DNA from: VMDH01 sp038108875
GTDB taxonomy: Bacteria > Pseudomonadota > Gammaproteobacteria > Magnimaribacterales > D2472
NCBI GenBank assembly: GCA_038108875.1
Contig: JAYNII010000017.1
Span: 1-15,415, forward strand
Reading direction: 5' to 3'
DNA length: 15,415 nt
A program made the translations under genes and the position numbers. The notes under the pieces were generated by a model. It ran no database searches and was not told where the DNA came from. It was given only the letters and a program-made list of their open reading frames with translations. This document shows, one piece after another, positions 5,159 to 11,967 of this stretch. The stretch's first letter is position 1; every line of letters starts with the position of its first letter.

Positions 5159-5836
5159 TTATCTTTCTACTCTGATCATGATGTCGTCTGAGTGATCAAG
5201 CAGATCTAACTTGGTAGCATCGAGCTCAGCAAATATGGTTCCAATCCTATTCCCAGCATCAGCAAATTCTGCATAACTATCAAAACCGCAAACAAAATAG
5301 AAAGCAGGTGCTGTCCCCCATGCATGCTCCATCATATTGCAACCACCAAAAGCAGCTTCATAAAAACCAAAAAAAGTTTCAGCGCGCTCTCTTCTTTCCC
5401 CAAAAGTTAAGTAAGGACCAAAGGTAGAGGTTACAAAAAGTGTGTACTTGGTTTGTTTGGTTAAGTTTCTATGATTAAAGGCAACAATATTATCTGTATG
5501 GGTTGAATAGGTTTGCTTTTCATTCGCGTTAGCAGATGTATTATCCATAATTTCAGCTAAGTGATTGTAATCTTCAAACAGACAGTAAGTATAAAAGGCC
5601 CTGTCCCCACCAAATTGATGTCTCAATAACCCGCAAGCATTAAAGCCTCTTGCCTCTTCCTCGGCTATGTAAGCTAGTAACTCTTTTTGCAGTTTCTCTG
5701 GATTAGTTCCTGCAGCAATCGTATAGGAAGAAAGCACTGCAAAGTTGCTTGCTTTCACTGGTTGTGATTCTTCATGGTGTGCTGCAAAAACCAAGGTTGC
5801 AGATACCATAAAGATACTTAAGAATAGTTTTTTCAT
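5159..5836 (-). CDS. secreted protein with two copies of a Cys/His-containing domain, function unknown
   Basis: The gene encodes 225 residues with a clear Sec signal peptide (residues 1-18, cleavage near VFA/AH). The mature part is an internal duplication, about residues 33-120 and 131-222. In each half a Cys, a His and a second Cys recur with identical spacing (C68-x4-H73-x11-C85 and C166-x4-H171-x11-C183). The second Cys is followed by x-F-x-x-Y. Both halves end in H-[ST]-D-[ND]-I (113-117 and 215-219). Alternating strands and helices suggest ferredoxin-like alpha/beta barrels of the dimeric type. The Cys pairs could form disulfides in the periplasm, or Cys/His could bind metal. I cannot assign a function. 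A good promoter and AGGGGG SD precede it and a strong terminator follows, so it is a single-gene unit. Confidence 0.82.
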   Translation of the reverse strand: MKKLFLSIFMVSATLVFAAHHEESQPVKASNFAVLSSYTIAAGTNPEKLQKELLAYIAEEEARGFNACGLLRHQFGGDRAFYTYCLFEDYNHLAEIMDNTSANANEKQTYSTHTDNIVAFNHRNLTKQTKYTLFVTSTFGPYLTFGERRERAETFFGFYEAAFGGCNMMEHAWGTAPAFYFVCGFDSYAEFADAGNRIGTIFAELDATKLDLLDHSDDIMIRVER

Positions 5837-5858
5837 ATTTCCCCCTAAAAATAGTTCC

Positions 5859-5887
5859 TTTATAGAATAGTAGACTTAAGAATTCAA
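5859..5887 (-). promoter_or_regulatory. promoter of the duplicated-domain secreted protein
   Basis: TTGAAT (5887-5882) and TATAAA (5864-5859) are separated by exactly 17 bp on the minus strand. The start would be near 5852, giving a leader of about 16 nt that carries the AGGGGG SD before the ATG at 5836. It lies in the gap behind the preceding gene cluster, which shows no clear terminator of its own. Confidence 0.72.
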
Positions 5888-5906
5888 CTACTAAATTCTA
5901 GAGAAA

Positions 5907-6176
5907 TCAGTTCAAGATTAGTTGAAGAATTCCAACCAAACCCAACCAACCGAAATTTCCAATTATTTTAAAGGTAGTATTTTGATGGTTATAAAGACCC
6001 AGCGCGCCAAAAGCACCGCAAGCCCCCAGAGCTGGGACAAAAAACCCACCCAAACCAAGTAAGCCAAATATACCCAGCAATCTAATTTTTGCTCCACTTT
6101 GGTTGGGAGCAACTTTTTCCTTTAATCCCAATAATCCTCCAAGTCCCAGCAACCCTAACAATCCCACATACTCCAT
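5907..6176 (-). CDS. small Gly/Leu-repeat membrane protein, function unknown
   Basis: This is an 89-residue, very hydrophobic protein built from repeated Leu-Gly units: LLGLLGLGGLLGL (6-18), LLGIFGLLGLGG (33-44), GACGAFGALGL (51-61) and GNFGWLGLVGIL (73-84). These would make three or four membrane segments with glycine-zipper faces, separated by short polar loops (KEKVAPNQSGAK, 19-30, and NHQNTTFK, 63-70). I do not recognise a characterised family. Translation is well supported by an AGGAGAGG SD right before the ATG. It is the last gene of the long minus-strand run, 8 bp after the patatin stop. Self-associating membrane scaffold, pore or small toxin-like peptide are all possible; none is shown. 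Confidence 0.7.
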   Translation of the reverse strand: MEYVGLLGLLGLGGLLGLKEKVAPNQSGAKIRLLGIFGLLGLGGFFVPALGACGAFGALGLYNHQNTTFKIIGNFGWLGLVGILQLILN

Positions 6177-6184
6177 AGCCTCTC

Positions 6185-7105
6185 CTATAAATCCACTAGC
6201 TCAAGGGATTGCTCCCCAAATTCACTCCACCACTCAAGCCCCATTAAATTGATGCGCTCTAAATTCACTCCCGAATTATCGTCCATTCTGCGGTTAACCT
6301 GACCGGTTGCAGAATTCACTCGCAGGTAGTTTTCTCCTATCAGGTCAGTGAGCAATTCGTGGTACATGCTCGATTCAGTCATGATGCCTAAAATATCGTG
6401 CCTAAACCAGCTGACCATTCCCCAAGTAGATGATTGCTTACCGTTTATTTTTCTTCTATTGATCCCTGTCCCAATACTTAACACTCTGATATTTTTAGTC
6501 TTGAAAAGTTTGCTGGCTTCGACGTAGCCAATCAGACTTGGATTATTGGCAACCACTCCTCCGTCAATTAACCAGCTCCCATCTTCAAGATCTTCTGTAG
6601 GATAATAAATCGGGGCGGCAGAAGTTGCTGTACCTGCTTTTGCTACCGAAATATTGCTTTTGGTATAACTAGTCAAAAGCCGCGGTTGACGTTTTTCAAC
6701 ATCATAGCCCGTAACCGCTACAGGTTTTGGAGAATCTTGCAGCAACATATTTTTAAAATACTTTTGTAAGACATCATGTTTGCCTTTGCCGTCGTATTTA
6801 GGTTTGGTTTGAAAGATAGTTGCATTATCCCAAAACGATTTAGACATAGTTAACGAGATATTTGCTTCCGACCAAAACTCATCTAATTCTTCGGTGTCCA
6901 TTTGCAAACATGCCAAACACAGAGCACTCACTCCGCCTGCGCTTGTTCCAATAAAGAAATCAAACACATCGGTAATTCTTTTTCCTAAAGCAATTTCGAG
7001 TTTTTTAAGAAAGACAACTCCTGCGAGAACTCTAACACCCCCACCGTCTAAAGATAATACTAGTTTGGGTTTAGTTTTTTTAAGTAGGTTATCTAGAAAA
7101 CTCAA
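6185..7105 (-). CDS. patatin-like phospholipase
   Basis: This 306-residue serine lipase of the patatin family should cleave acyl chains from membrane phospholipids or neutral lipids with a Ser/Asp dyad. LSLDGGGVR (17-25) is the glycine-rich oxyanion loop, GTSAGG (53-58) is the nucleophile elbow with S55, ATSAAPIYYP (160-169) is a conserved core segment, and DGGVVANNP (181-189) carries the catalytic Asp D181. There is no signal peptide, so it is probably cytosolic or membrane-peripheral. The start is a TTG at 7105-7103 immediately after the TAA of the nuclease gene. It is needed to keep the first beta-strand, and no ATG fits. Translation is likely coupled. There is no nucleotide cyclase gene nearby, so a CBASS CapV role has no support. 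Confidence 0.88.
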   Translation of the reverse strand: MSFLDNLLKKTKPKLVLSLDGGGVRVLAGVVFLKKLEIALGKRITDVFDFFIGTSAGGVSALCLACLQMDTEELDEFWSEANISLTMSKSFWDNATIFQTKPKYDGKGKHDVLQKYFKNMLLQDSPKPVAVTGYDVEKRQPRLLTSYTKSNISVAKAGTATSAAPIYYPTEDLEDGSWLIDGGVVANNPSLIGYVEASKLFKTKNIRVLSIGTGINRRKINGKQSSTWGMVSWFRHDILGIMTESSMYHELLTDLIGENYLRVNSATGQVNRRMDDNSGVNLERINLMGLEWWSEFGEQSLELVDL

Positions 7106-7885
7106 TTATTGGAACACCCCATTGAGTAAAATGGTAAGTCTTGCAGATGCCAAAGCAAGTCTATCAATGACGATAGGTTTATGGGTATCGAGATAGGTCC
7201 TATCTATTTTTTTTATAGATTTATCTCGATAACCAACCGAATTTGACATCGCAATTGTTCGGCTTTCTGTGGCCCAAGCATAAATATTTTGATCGTAGAG
7301 CAAGCCTTCTGCTTGGGAGTAAAAAGACTCCAAAAATACTGTATTAAAGTTGTCTTTTAAAGTGTCCAACGCATGGTTATAAATATGACCATCCCACACT
7401 GCATGCATGCCTTGATTTTTACCCGAGCGCATAGTCACTCTGTATCCGTTAGCTCCTCTATCTTCTGCATTTCCAACATGAAAAGGCTGATGCACATCTC
7501 CAACAAAATGTCCGATAAACATCAACGCTTCCTTGCGAAGTTCAGCATCAGCACTTGTATCTTTTAAGATGGCGAGTTGTTCAAAAAAAGCTTTCATAAT
7601 GCAGCCCTCATTGGGACAGTGGCTTGCTTTAACATCAATTTCATTCGGGGGTAAGTTCACATAATGCCAAGGACTTGTTTCTGGCCTTGAATTTTTTATG
7701 GTGTCCGGCCAAACACACCCTTGTGCAAACTTTCTTTCACCACCAAGCAATGTTTGGACTTGTTGTTTTGCATTGTCAGAGAGATGCAGCTCAGCAACAT
7801 CGCATACCAATTGATGGCCCGAATCCCACCAGCCATAGGTCTCTAAAGGGAAATATATAAAAAACAATAAAAAAATAGCACGCAT
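7106..7885 (-). CDS. secreted S1/P1-type zinc nuclease
   Basis: The product is 259 residues, predicted to be an exported nuclease that hydrolyses single-stranded DNA/RNA using three zinc ions. A signal peptide of 18 residues ends in TYG, so maturation leaves Trp19 as the new N-terminus. This is exactly what the family needs, because the N-terminal Trp is a zinc ligand. The other ligands follow in order: H24 (WWDSGH), D61 (VWPD), H74 (WHYVN), H126, D130 and H136 (in GHFVGDVHQPFH), then H161 and D165 (HAVWDGH). All fit P1-nuclease spacing. Length is normal. The ATG overlaps the preceding stop by one base (TAATG), indicating translational coupling in the operon. A nutrient-scavenging or extracellular-DNA-degrading role is the simplest reading. 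Confidence 0.92.
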   Translation of the reverse strand: MRAIFLLFFIYFPLETYGWWDSGHQLVCDVAELHLSDNAKQQVQTLLGGERKFAQGCVWPDTIKNSRPETSPWHYVNLPPNEIDVKASHCPNEGCIMKAFFEQLAILKDTSADAELRKEALMFIGHFVGDVHQPFHVGNAEDRGANGYRVTMRSGKNQGMHAVWDGHIYNHALDTLKDNFNTVFLESFYSQAEGLLYDQNIYAWATESRTIAMSNSVGYRDKSIKKIDRTYLDTHKPIVIDRLALASARLTILLNGVFQ

Positions 7886-9090
7886 TATCGTGTCTCCGAA
7901 ACCGCTTGGGCAATACTTCTAAACATAGCCATATGCACAGCCTTAGAATAATTTCTTTCAGAATTAAATTTATGATTGCTTGATGTCTTTGCGATAACTA
8001 CGTTGGTAAGGGGATCGATGTAAATGTATTGATTGTAAACTCCAGCAGCGGTGTAGTCAGTCATAGGAAAACCTGGAACCCACCACTGATAACCATATCC
8101 CCAAGTGCTGGAAGAGTAAGGATTTTCTCCAGGTTGCAGGTGCGGGCTATCAGGGAAATGAGAGGCATCAACCCATGATGCTGGCACAATCTGATTGCCT
8201 TCCCAATTTCCATTTTGGAGGTACAAGAGACCAAATTTTGCATAATCCCGTAAGGTAGCATTAAGCCCCCCTAAGGCAACTTCCATTCCGGTATTGTCAA
8301 TCAGATAATAAGCATCCGCTTCCATACCTAAAGGATCCCATATCCTTTGCTGTAAATAATCTCTAACTGAGGTTTTGGTTACTTCTTGTAAAAGCATGGC
8401 AAGCATTTGCGTATCAATGCTTACGTAGTGGTTATAAGTGCCTGGGGCTTTTTCATTAGTCAAAGTAAGCGCAAATTCTTTCATCGAGGTGCCCATAGTA
8501 ATCGCTCGACCAAAACGGTTGATATCTGAATTAAAATCTCCGTAATCTTCATTAAATCTAACTCCGGAGGACATTTGCAAAATATCTTTTACCTTCACTC
8601 CTTCGTACCCAGTTCCATTAAATTCAGGTAAATATTTTGTGATTGGTTCTTTAATATCAATCAAACCATCGTTGACAGCAATTCCAATCATGGCTGATAA
8701 AAATGATTTTGCTACCGACCAGGAAATATGTTTAGAGTCTTTGGTATTTTCATGCCAATAATTCTCATAAACCTTTGTTTTACCGTTTAATATAAGGAGT
8801 CCGTCGGTCTCAAAATATGCTAAGGTATCTAACAAATTTTGCTCCTTGCCTTCGAATACAAAGGTTTCTGGCAACTCAAAAACACCCTCATTAAAAGTGA
8901 AAGGACTGGAGGAAGCTTTGATTGGTACTGTGTCAAAAATCTTATCCATATTGATAAAATTTTCTGCAATCTTTCCCTCATCGTATAGATGAATCATTTG
9001 ATAGACACGATAAAATCTAGGCCCAAATATTGCGGTGCAAATAACAACTGCAATAACCAGAATAATGGTGATAATTTTCCCTAACGACAT
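7885..9090 (-). CDS. membrane-anchored serine hydrolase, beta-lactamase/NylB-like
   Basis: This 401-residue protein of the class C beta-lactamase/PBP superfamily (Pfam Beta-lactamase type) has one N-terminal transmembrane anchor (residues 5-22) and a periplasmic catalytic domain. The S-x-x-K motif is SVAK (S125, K128). The second motif is YVS (222-224), a Y-x-S form instead of the usual Y-x-N. The third lies in TAAGVYNQYIYIDP (347-360), where the Lys/His-Thr-Gly triad is not canonical. ILQMSSGV (170-177) and GYGYQWW (331-337) are typical of esterase, 6-aminohexanoate-dimer-hydrolase and D-aminopeptidase relatives, so true beta-lactamase activity is unlikely. An AGGAAGG SD lies in the 18-bp gap after the dehydrogenase gene. 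Substrate unknown. Confidence 0.85.
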   Translation of the reverse strand: MSLGKIITIILVIAVVICTAIFGPRFYRVYQMIHLYDEGKIAENFINMDKIFDTVPIKASSSPFTFNEGVFELPETFVFEGKEQNLLDTLAYFETDGLLILNGKTKVYENYWHENTKDSKHISWSVAKSFLSAMIGIAVNDGLIDIKEPITKYLPEFNGTGYEGVKVKDILQMSSGVRFNEDYGDFNSDINRFGRAITMGTSMKEFALTLTNEKAPGTYNHYVSIDTQMLAMLLQEVTKTSVRDYLQQRIWDPLGMEADAYYLIDNTGMEVALGGLNATLRDYAKFGLLYLQNGNWEGNQIVPASWVDASHFPDSPHLQPGENPYSSSTWGYGYQWWVPGFPMTDYTAAGVYNQYIYIDPLTNVVIAKTSSNHKFNSERNYSKAVHMAMFRSIAQAVSETR

Positions 9091-9108
9091 CTTGGACCTT
9101 CCTTGATC

Positions 9109-9951
9109 TTAAGTAAATTTAGCATGATTAAAAGCTGCAAGATATTCTTGTGAAATCTGTTCCACGGAATCTTTGTATCCACTGTGAGTAAATATATAAA
9201 AATCCTCTTGTTCAATGCCAGCAAAAATAGCCTGCGCAGCTTCAGCCGGACTGATAGGAAAAGATTTACCCTGGGCATCGTCTGCTGCAACGTCAAGCAT
9301 TTCTCTTGCTTTATTGATAGAAGTATCTGCTGTTGGAGTCACGGGTGAATTAGTGGGAAAGACGCTCTTGAGTATGCCAGTATCGACTTCTCCTGGACAA
9401 ACGATGCTGGTAGCTATGTTCGTACCTTGGAGTTCTCCTCTCAAGGTTGACATAAGTCCACGAATAGCAAATTTTGAAGCGCTATAGAGTCCCAGCATGG
9501 GGTAGGCAATAAATCCGGAAGTGGAGCAAGTTGCCACAATATGCCCCTGCTCGCCGCGCTCCAACATAGGATTCAAAAACGCCTTGATGCCGTTATAGCA
9601 ACCCCCAAGATTAATGTCCATCAACCACTTAAATTGCTCTTCATTAGTATCTTTGATCGCGCCAGGGCCTAACACACCAGCGTTATTGAAAAGCAAATGA
9701 CAATTTTTAAAATGTTCAAAGGTTTCCCCTGCTAAAGATTCTACGGAGACAGAGGAAGCTACATCCACTTTTCTGGCAATAGCTTCTACATCATGCTTGC
9801 TCACGAGGTCTAACGTTTCTGCCAATCCTTCTTGGTTGATATCGGCTAAGACTAATCGCATCCCTAAAGATGCTGCATGCAGAGCTAAACCTCTGCCTAT
9901 GCCGCTCCCTGCACCGGTAATAACTGCAACCCGATCCTTAAAATTTCTCAT
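9109..9951 (-). CDS. short-chain dehydrogenase/reductase
   Basis: This is a 280-residue classical SDR, an NAD(P)(H)-dependent oxidoreductase acting on a hydroxyl or carbonyl group. The cofactor fold is shown by TGAGSGIG (12-19), with D37 at the end of the second strand suggesting NAD preference. NNAG is at 89-92, the catalytic Ser is probably S143, and the YSASK motif gives Y156 and K160. The C-terminal 60 residues, which set substrate choice, are not diagnostic. Its ATG overlaps the stop of the methyltransferase gene (ATGA), so the two are surely co-translated. Such SDRs often stand next to CFA-family methyltransferases, and a shared lipid or small-molecule pathway is likely but not proved. 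Confidence 0.9.
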   Translation of the reverse strand: MRNFKDRVAVITGAGSGIGRGLALHAASLGMRLVLADINQEGLAETLDLVSKHDVEAIARKVDVASSVSVESLAGETFEHFKNCHLLFNNAGVLGPGAIKDTNEEQFKWLMDINLGGCYNGIKAFLNPMLERGEQGHIVATCSTSGFIAYPMLGLYSASKFAIRGLMSTLRGELQGTNIATSIVCPGEVDTGILKSVFPTNSPVTPTADTSINKAREMLDVAADDAQGKSFPISPAEAAQAIFAGIEQEDFYIFTHSGYKDSVEQISQEYLAAFNHAKFT

Positions 9952-10985
9952 GCGGACTCCTTTTTAGGTACTAATAAATAATGCGATACAAACCATTCTC
10001 TCCCCTCATTATATGCAAAGAGCTCTTCGCAAGCTAAGAAGAAAAGCTGCCACCTGACAAACCATTGTTGTGGGTTTGGATAATGCTCTTTAAAAATGGC
10101 TAATATATTTTTTTTGTTTTTATAGTGATTTTGCAGCCAGAGGTTGCAAGTCTTAGCATAATGAGATCCGTTCACTTCCCAACTTCGCTCGACTATCAAA
10201 TCTTCTGTGAAATGAGTAAATATGTCTTGAGAAGGCATTAATCCAGAGGTGAAGAAATATTTACTCATCCAATCCGAAGGCCCCCTCACCTCATAAGGAT
10301 ATGGGTAATTTCGGTGGGTAAAAATATGTACGAACATTTTCCCATGATCCAACAAATGACCCCGAAGTTTTTTTAGCAATGCACCATAGTTTCTCATGTG
10401 TTCAAACATTTCAATCGAAATAATCCGATCAAATGAGCCTTCCAAAGACAAGGCGTTCATGTTCTGCTTGATGGCTCGAACATTGGTTAAAGAGCGAGTG
10501 TTAGCGGTTTTATTTATATAATCAATTTGATCGTTGGAATTGGATACTGCTACAAATTGAGAGTTTGGAAATTTGGAGGCAGCGTAAAGAGTGAAACTTC
10601 CCCAACCACAACCGAGATCAAGAATGCGTTGATTGTTTTGAATATCCAATCTCTCAATATAGAGATCAAGCATGTTAGCTTCTGCGTGATCAAGTGAAGA
10701 GGTATCTTCATCAAACCATCCGCAAGAATATTTAAGGTAGGTACCCATAATTTGCTGAAAAAAGGCAGGCGGCACTTCATAGTGCTGTTCATTAGCAAGT
10801 TCTGTGCTTAAAGCAATGGGGCTTTGTTTTAAATGCTGAATAAAAGATTGTTTTTGATTTTCCCGATCTTCAGGATCAGTCGGGATTTCCCTTAAGCGCT
10901 GTAGAAGGAGTTTTTTTATTGCTGCTCTCAGAATGCATTCAGGAATTAGGCCAAATTCGGTAAGTTTGATGCCTAAGTTAAGCAT
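9948..10985 (-). CDS. CFA-family SAM-dependent methyltransferase, coclaurine-N-methyltransferase-like
   Basis: The 345-residue protein belongs to the cyclopropane-fatty-acid-synthase superfamily. NEQHYEVP (65-72) and YLKYSCGWF (83-91) precede the SAM motif LDLGCGWGS (122-130), and EMFEH (192-196) follows. The segment around 224-251 (Y-x-Y-P-Y-E-V then SDW-MSKYFFTSGLMPS) resembles plant coclaurine and tetrahydroprotoberberine N-methyltransferases more than bacterial Cfa, which has a TIG/HPNGCLPS-type stretch here. It may therefore methylate an amine or another small nucleophile rather than cyclopropanate lipids; a lipid substrate remains possible. There is no signal peptide. The ATG has no SD; the 10-mer AGTTAACATG covering it also covers the start of the upstream transporter gene. 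It overlaps the SDR gene by 4 bp. Confidence 0.87.
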   Translation of the reverse strand: MLNLGIKLTEFGLIPECILRAAIKKLLLQRLREIPTDPEDRENQKQSFIQHLKQSPIALSTELANEQHYEVPPAFFQQIMGTYLKYSCGWFDEDTSSLDHAEANMLDLYIERLDIQNNQRILDLGCGWGSFTLYAASKFPNSQFVAVSNSNDQIDYINKTANTRSLTNVRAIKQNMNALSLEGSFDRIISIEMFEHMRNYGALLKKLRGHLLDHGKMFVHIFTHRNYPYPYEVRGPSDWMSKYFFTSGLMPSQDIFTHFTEDLIVERSWEVNGSHYAKTCNLWLQNHYKNKKNILAIFKEHYPNPQQWFVRWQLFFLACEELFAYNEGREWFVSHYLLVPKKESA

Positions 10986-11024
10986 GTTAACTAGTTTAAG
11001 TTATTTATTGCAATACTCAACCAA

Positions 11025-11966
11025 TTAAAAGCCAGAATAAAAAAGAATTACTAATGAACCACCGATGGCACAAAACCACATTACGAGACTGAAAAATATC
11101 GGTTTAAGTGAAATTTCCTTGAAGTCTGTTAAGTTTGCTTGACTGCCAACACAGAACAAGCCGAAGAGCAAAAATAACTTACTCAGAAGCTCAAGATTTG
11201 CAATAACACTAGCAGGAAGCGTAACAAGAAACTGTAACAAAAGTGCTGCTATAAAAAAAAGTATAAATAAAGGAAATCTAAATCGTTGCTTGGATTCCGT
11301 TTTATTGAACAACAGGCCCGCAAAAAATACTATTGGAATTAACCATAAAGTTCTTCCAAGTTTTAGAGTTGCAGCAGTTTTGACTGCTTCGGGATCAAAC
11401 TCGAGCGCCGATCCAACCACAGAACTGGTATCGTGGACTGCAAGGGATACCCAAGCGCCAAACTCAACAGCGGTAAGATTTAACATATCTCCAATGATTG
11501 GAAAAAATACAATAGCAATAGCATTTAACACAAAGACAATAGTCAGACTGATCATCAAATCTTTTGAATTAGCCTTAATGATAGGAGCAATGGCTGCCAT
11601 CGCGGTTCCTCCACAGATTGCGCTACCTGCCGTCAACAAGATTGCCTGATTCTTTTCTATTCCAGTAACTTTGTAGAGAATCCAACCCAAAAAGAGAGCC
11701 GTAAAAACAAATAATGTAATCCAAGGAAAATAGCTGACTGCAATCTCTTGAACTAATGTGAACTGAATAGTTAATCCCAAAACTACGATACCAATCTGTA
11801 ATGGGTAAGAGGAAACTCTTTTGGTAATAAAACTTGTTTGGGGTTTGCAAAGCATTGCAAAAGCTATCCCAATAAACACAGCAGCTGCAGGATTGAAGAT
11901 CCAATAGACCGCTCCTAAAGCAACAGCTAATCCAAAGTATTGTTTATTGAGTGTCAGTTTCGACAT
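11025..11966 (-). CDS. YeiH/UPF0324-family membrane transporter (putative anion exporter)
   Basis: The protein is 313 residues with about ten hydrophobic segments. Family hallmarks are visible: PLQIGIVVLGLTI (55-67), the half-helix segment TAGSAICGGTAMAAIAP (112-128), SLAVHDTSSVVGSA (about 174-187) and a C-terminal GLFCVGSQANLTDF. UPF0324/YeiH proteins are inner-membrane transporters often labelled putative sulfate exporters; E. coli yeiH is linked to the sulfite-responsive regulator YeiE. The true substrate here is unknown and could equally be a product of the neighbouring decarboxylase. The ATG is one base after the TAA of the decarboxylase gene, so translation is almost certainly coupled; no separate SD is visible. 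Confidence 0.88.
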   Translation of the reverse strand: MSKLTLNKQYFGLAVALGAVYWIFNPAAAVFIGIAFAMLCKPQTSFITKRVSSYPLQIGIVVLGLTIQFTLVQEIAVSYFPWITLFVFTALFLGWILYKVTGIEKNQAILLTAGSAICGGTAMAAIAPIIKANSKDLMISLTIVFVLNAIAIVFFPIIGDMLNLTAVEFGAWVSLAVHDTSSVVGSALEFDPEAVKTAATLKLGRTLWLIPIVFFAGLLFNKTESKQRFRFPLFILFFIAALLLQFLVTLPASVIANLELLSKLFLLFGLFCVGSQANLTDFKEISLKPIFFSLVMWFCAIGGSLVILFYSGF

Positions 11967-11967
11967 G

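Noticed and set aside
6185..7105. Patatin as a CBASS (CapV-type) anti-phage effector
   Set aside because: No cGAS/DncV-like nucleotidyltransferase, Cap2/Cap3 or other defence gene is present; the neighbours are an exported nuclease and metabolic enzymes.
7885..9090. Antibiotic-resistance class C beta-lactamase
   Set aside because: It has a membrane anchor, a Y-x-S second motif and no canonical K-T-G; the sequence looks like the esterase/NylB branch, so a resistance call is not justified.
10981..11966. AGTTAACATG shared at the starts of the YeiH-like and methyltransferase genes as a regulatory motif
   Set aside because: At the transporter start the bases are the last Ser codon and stop codon of the previous gene, so the match is probably chance.
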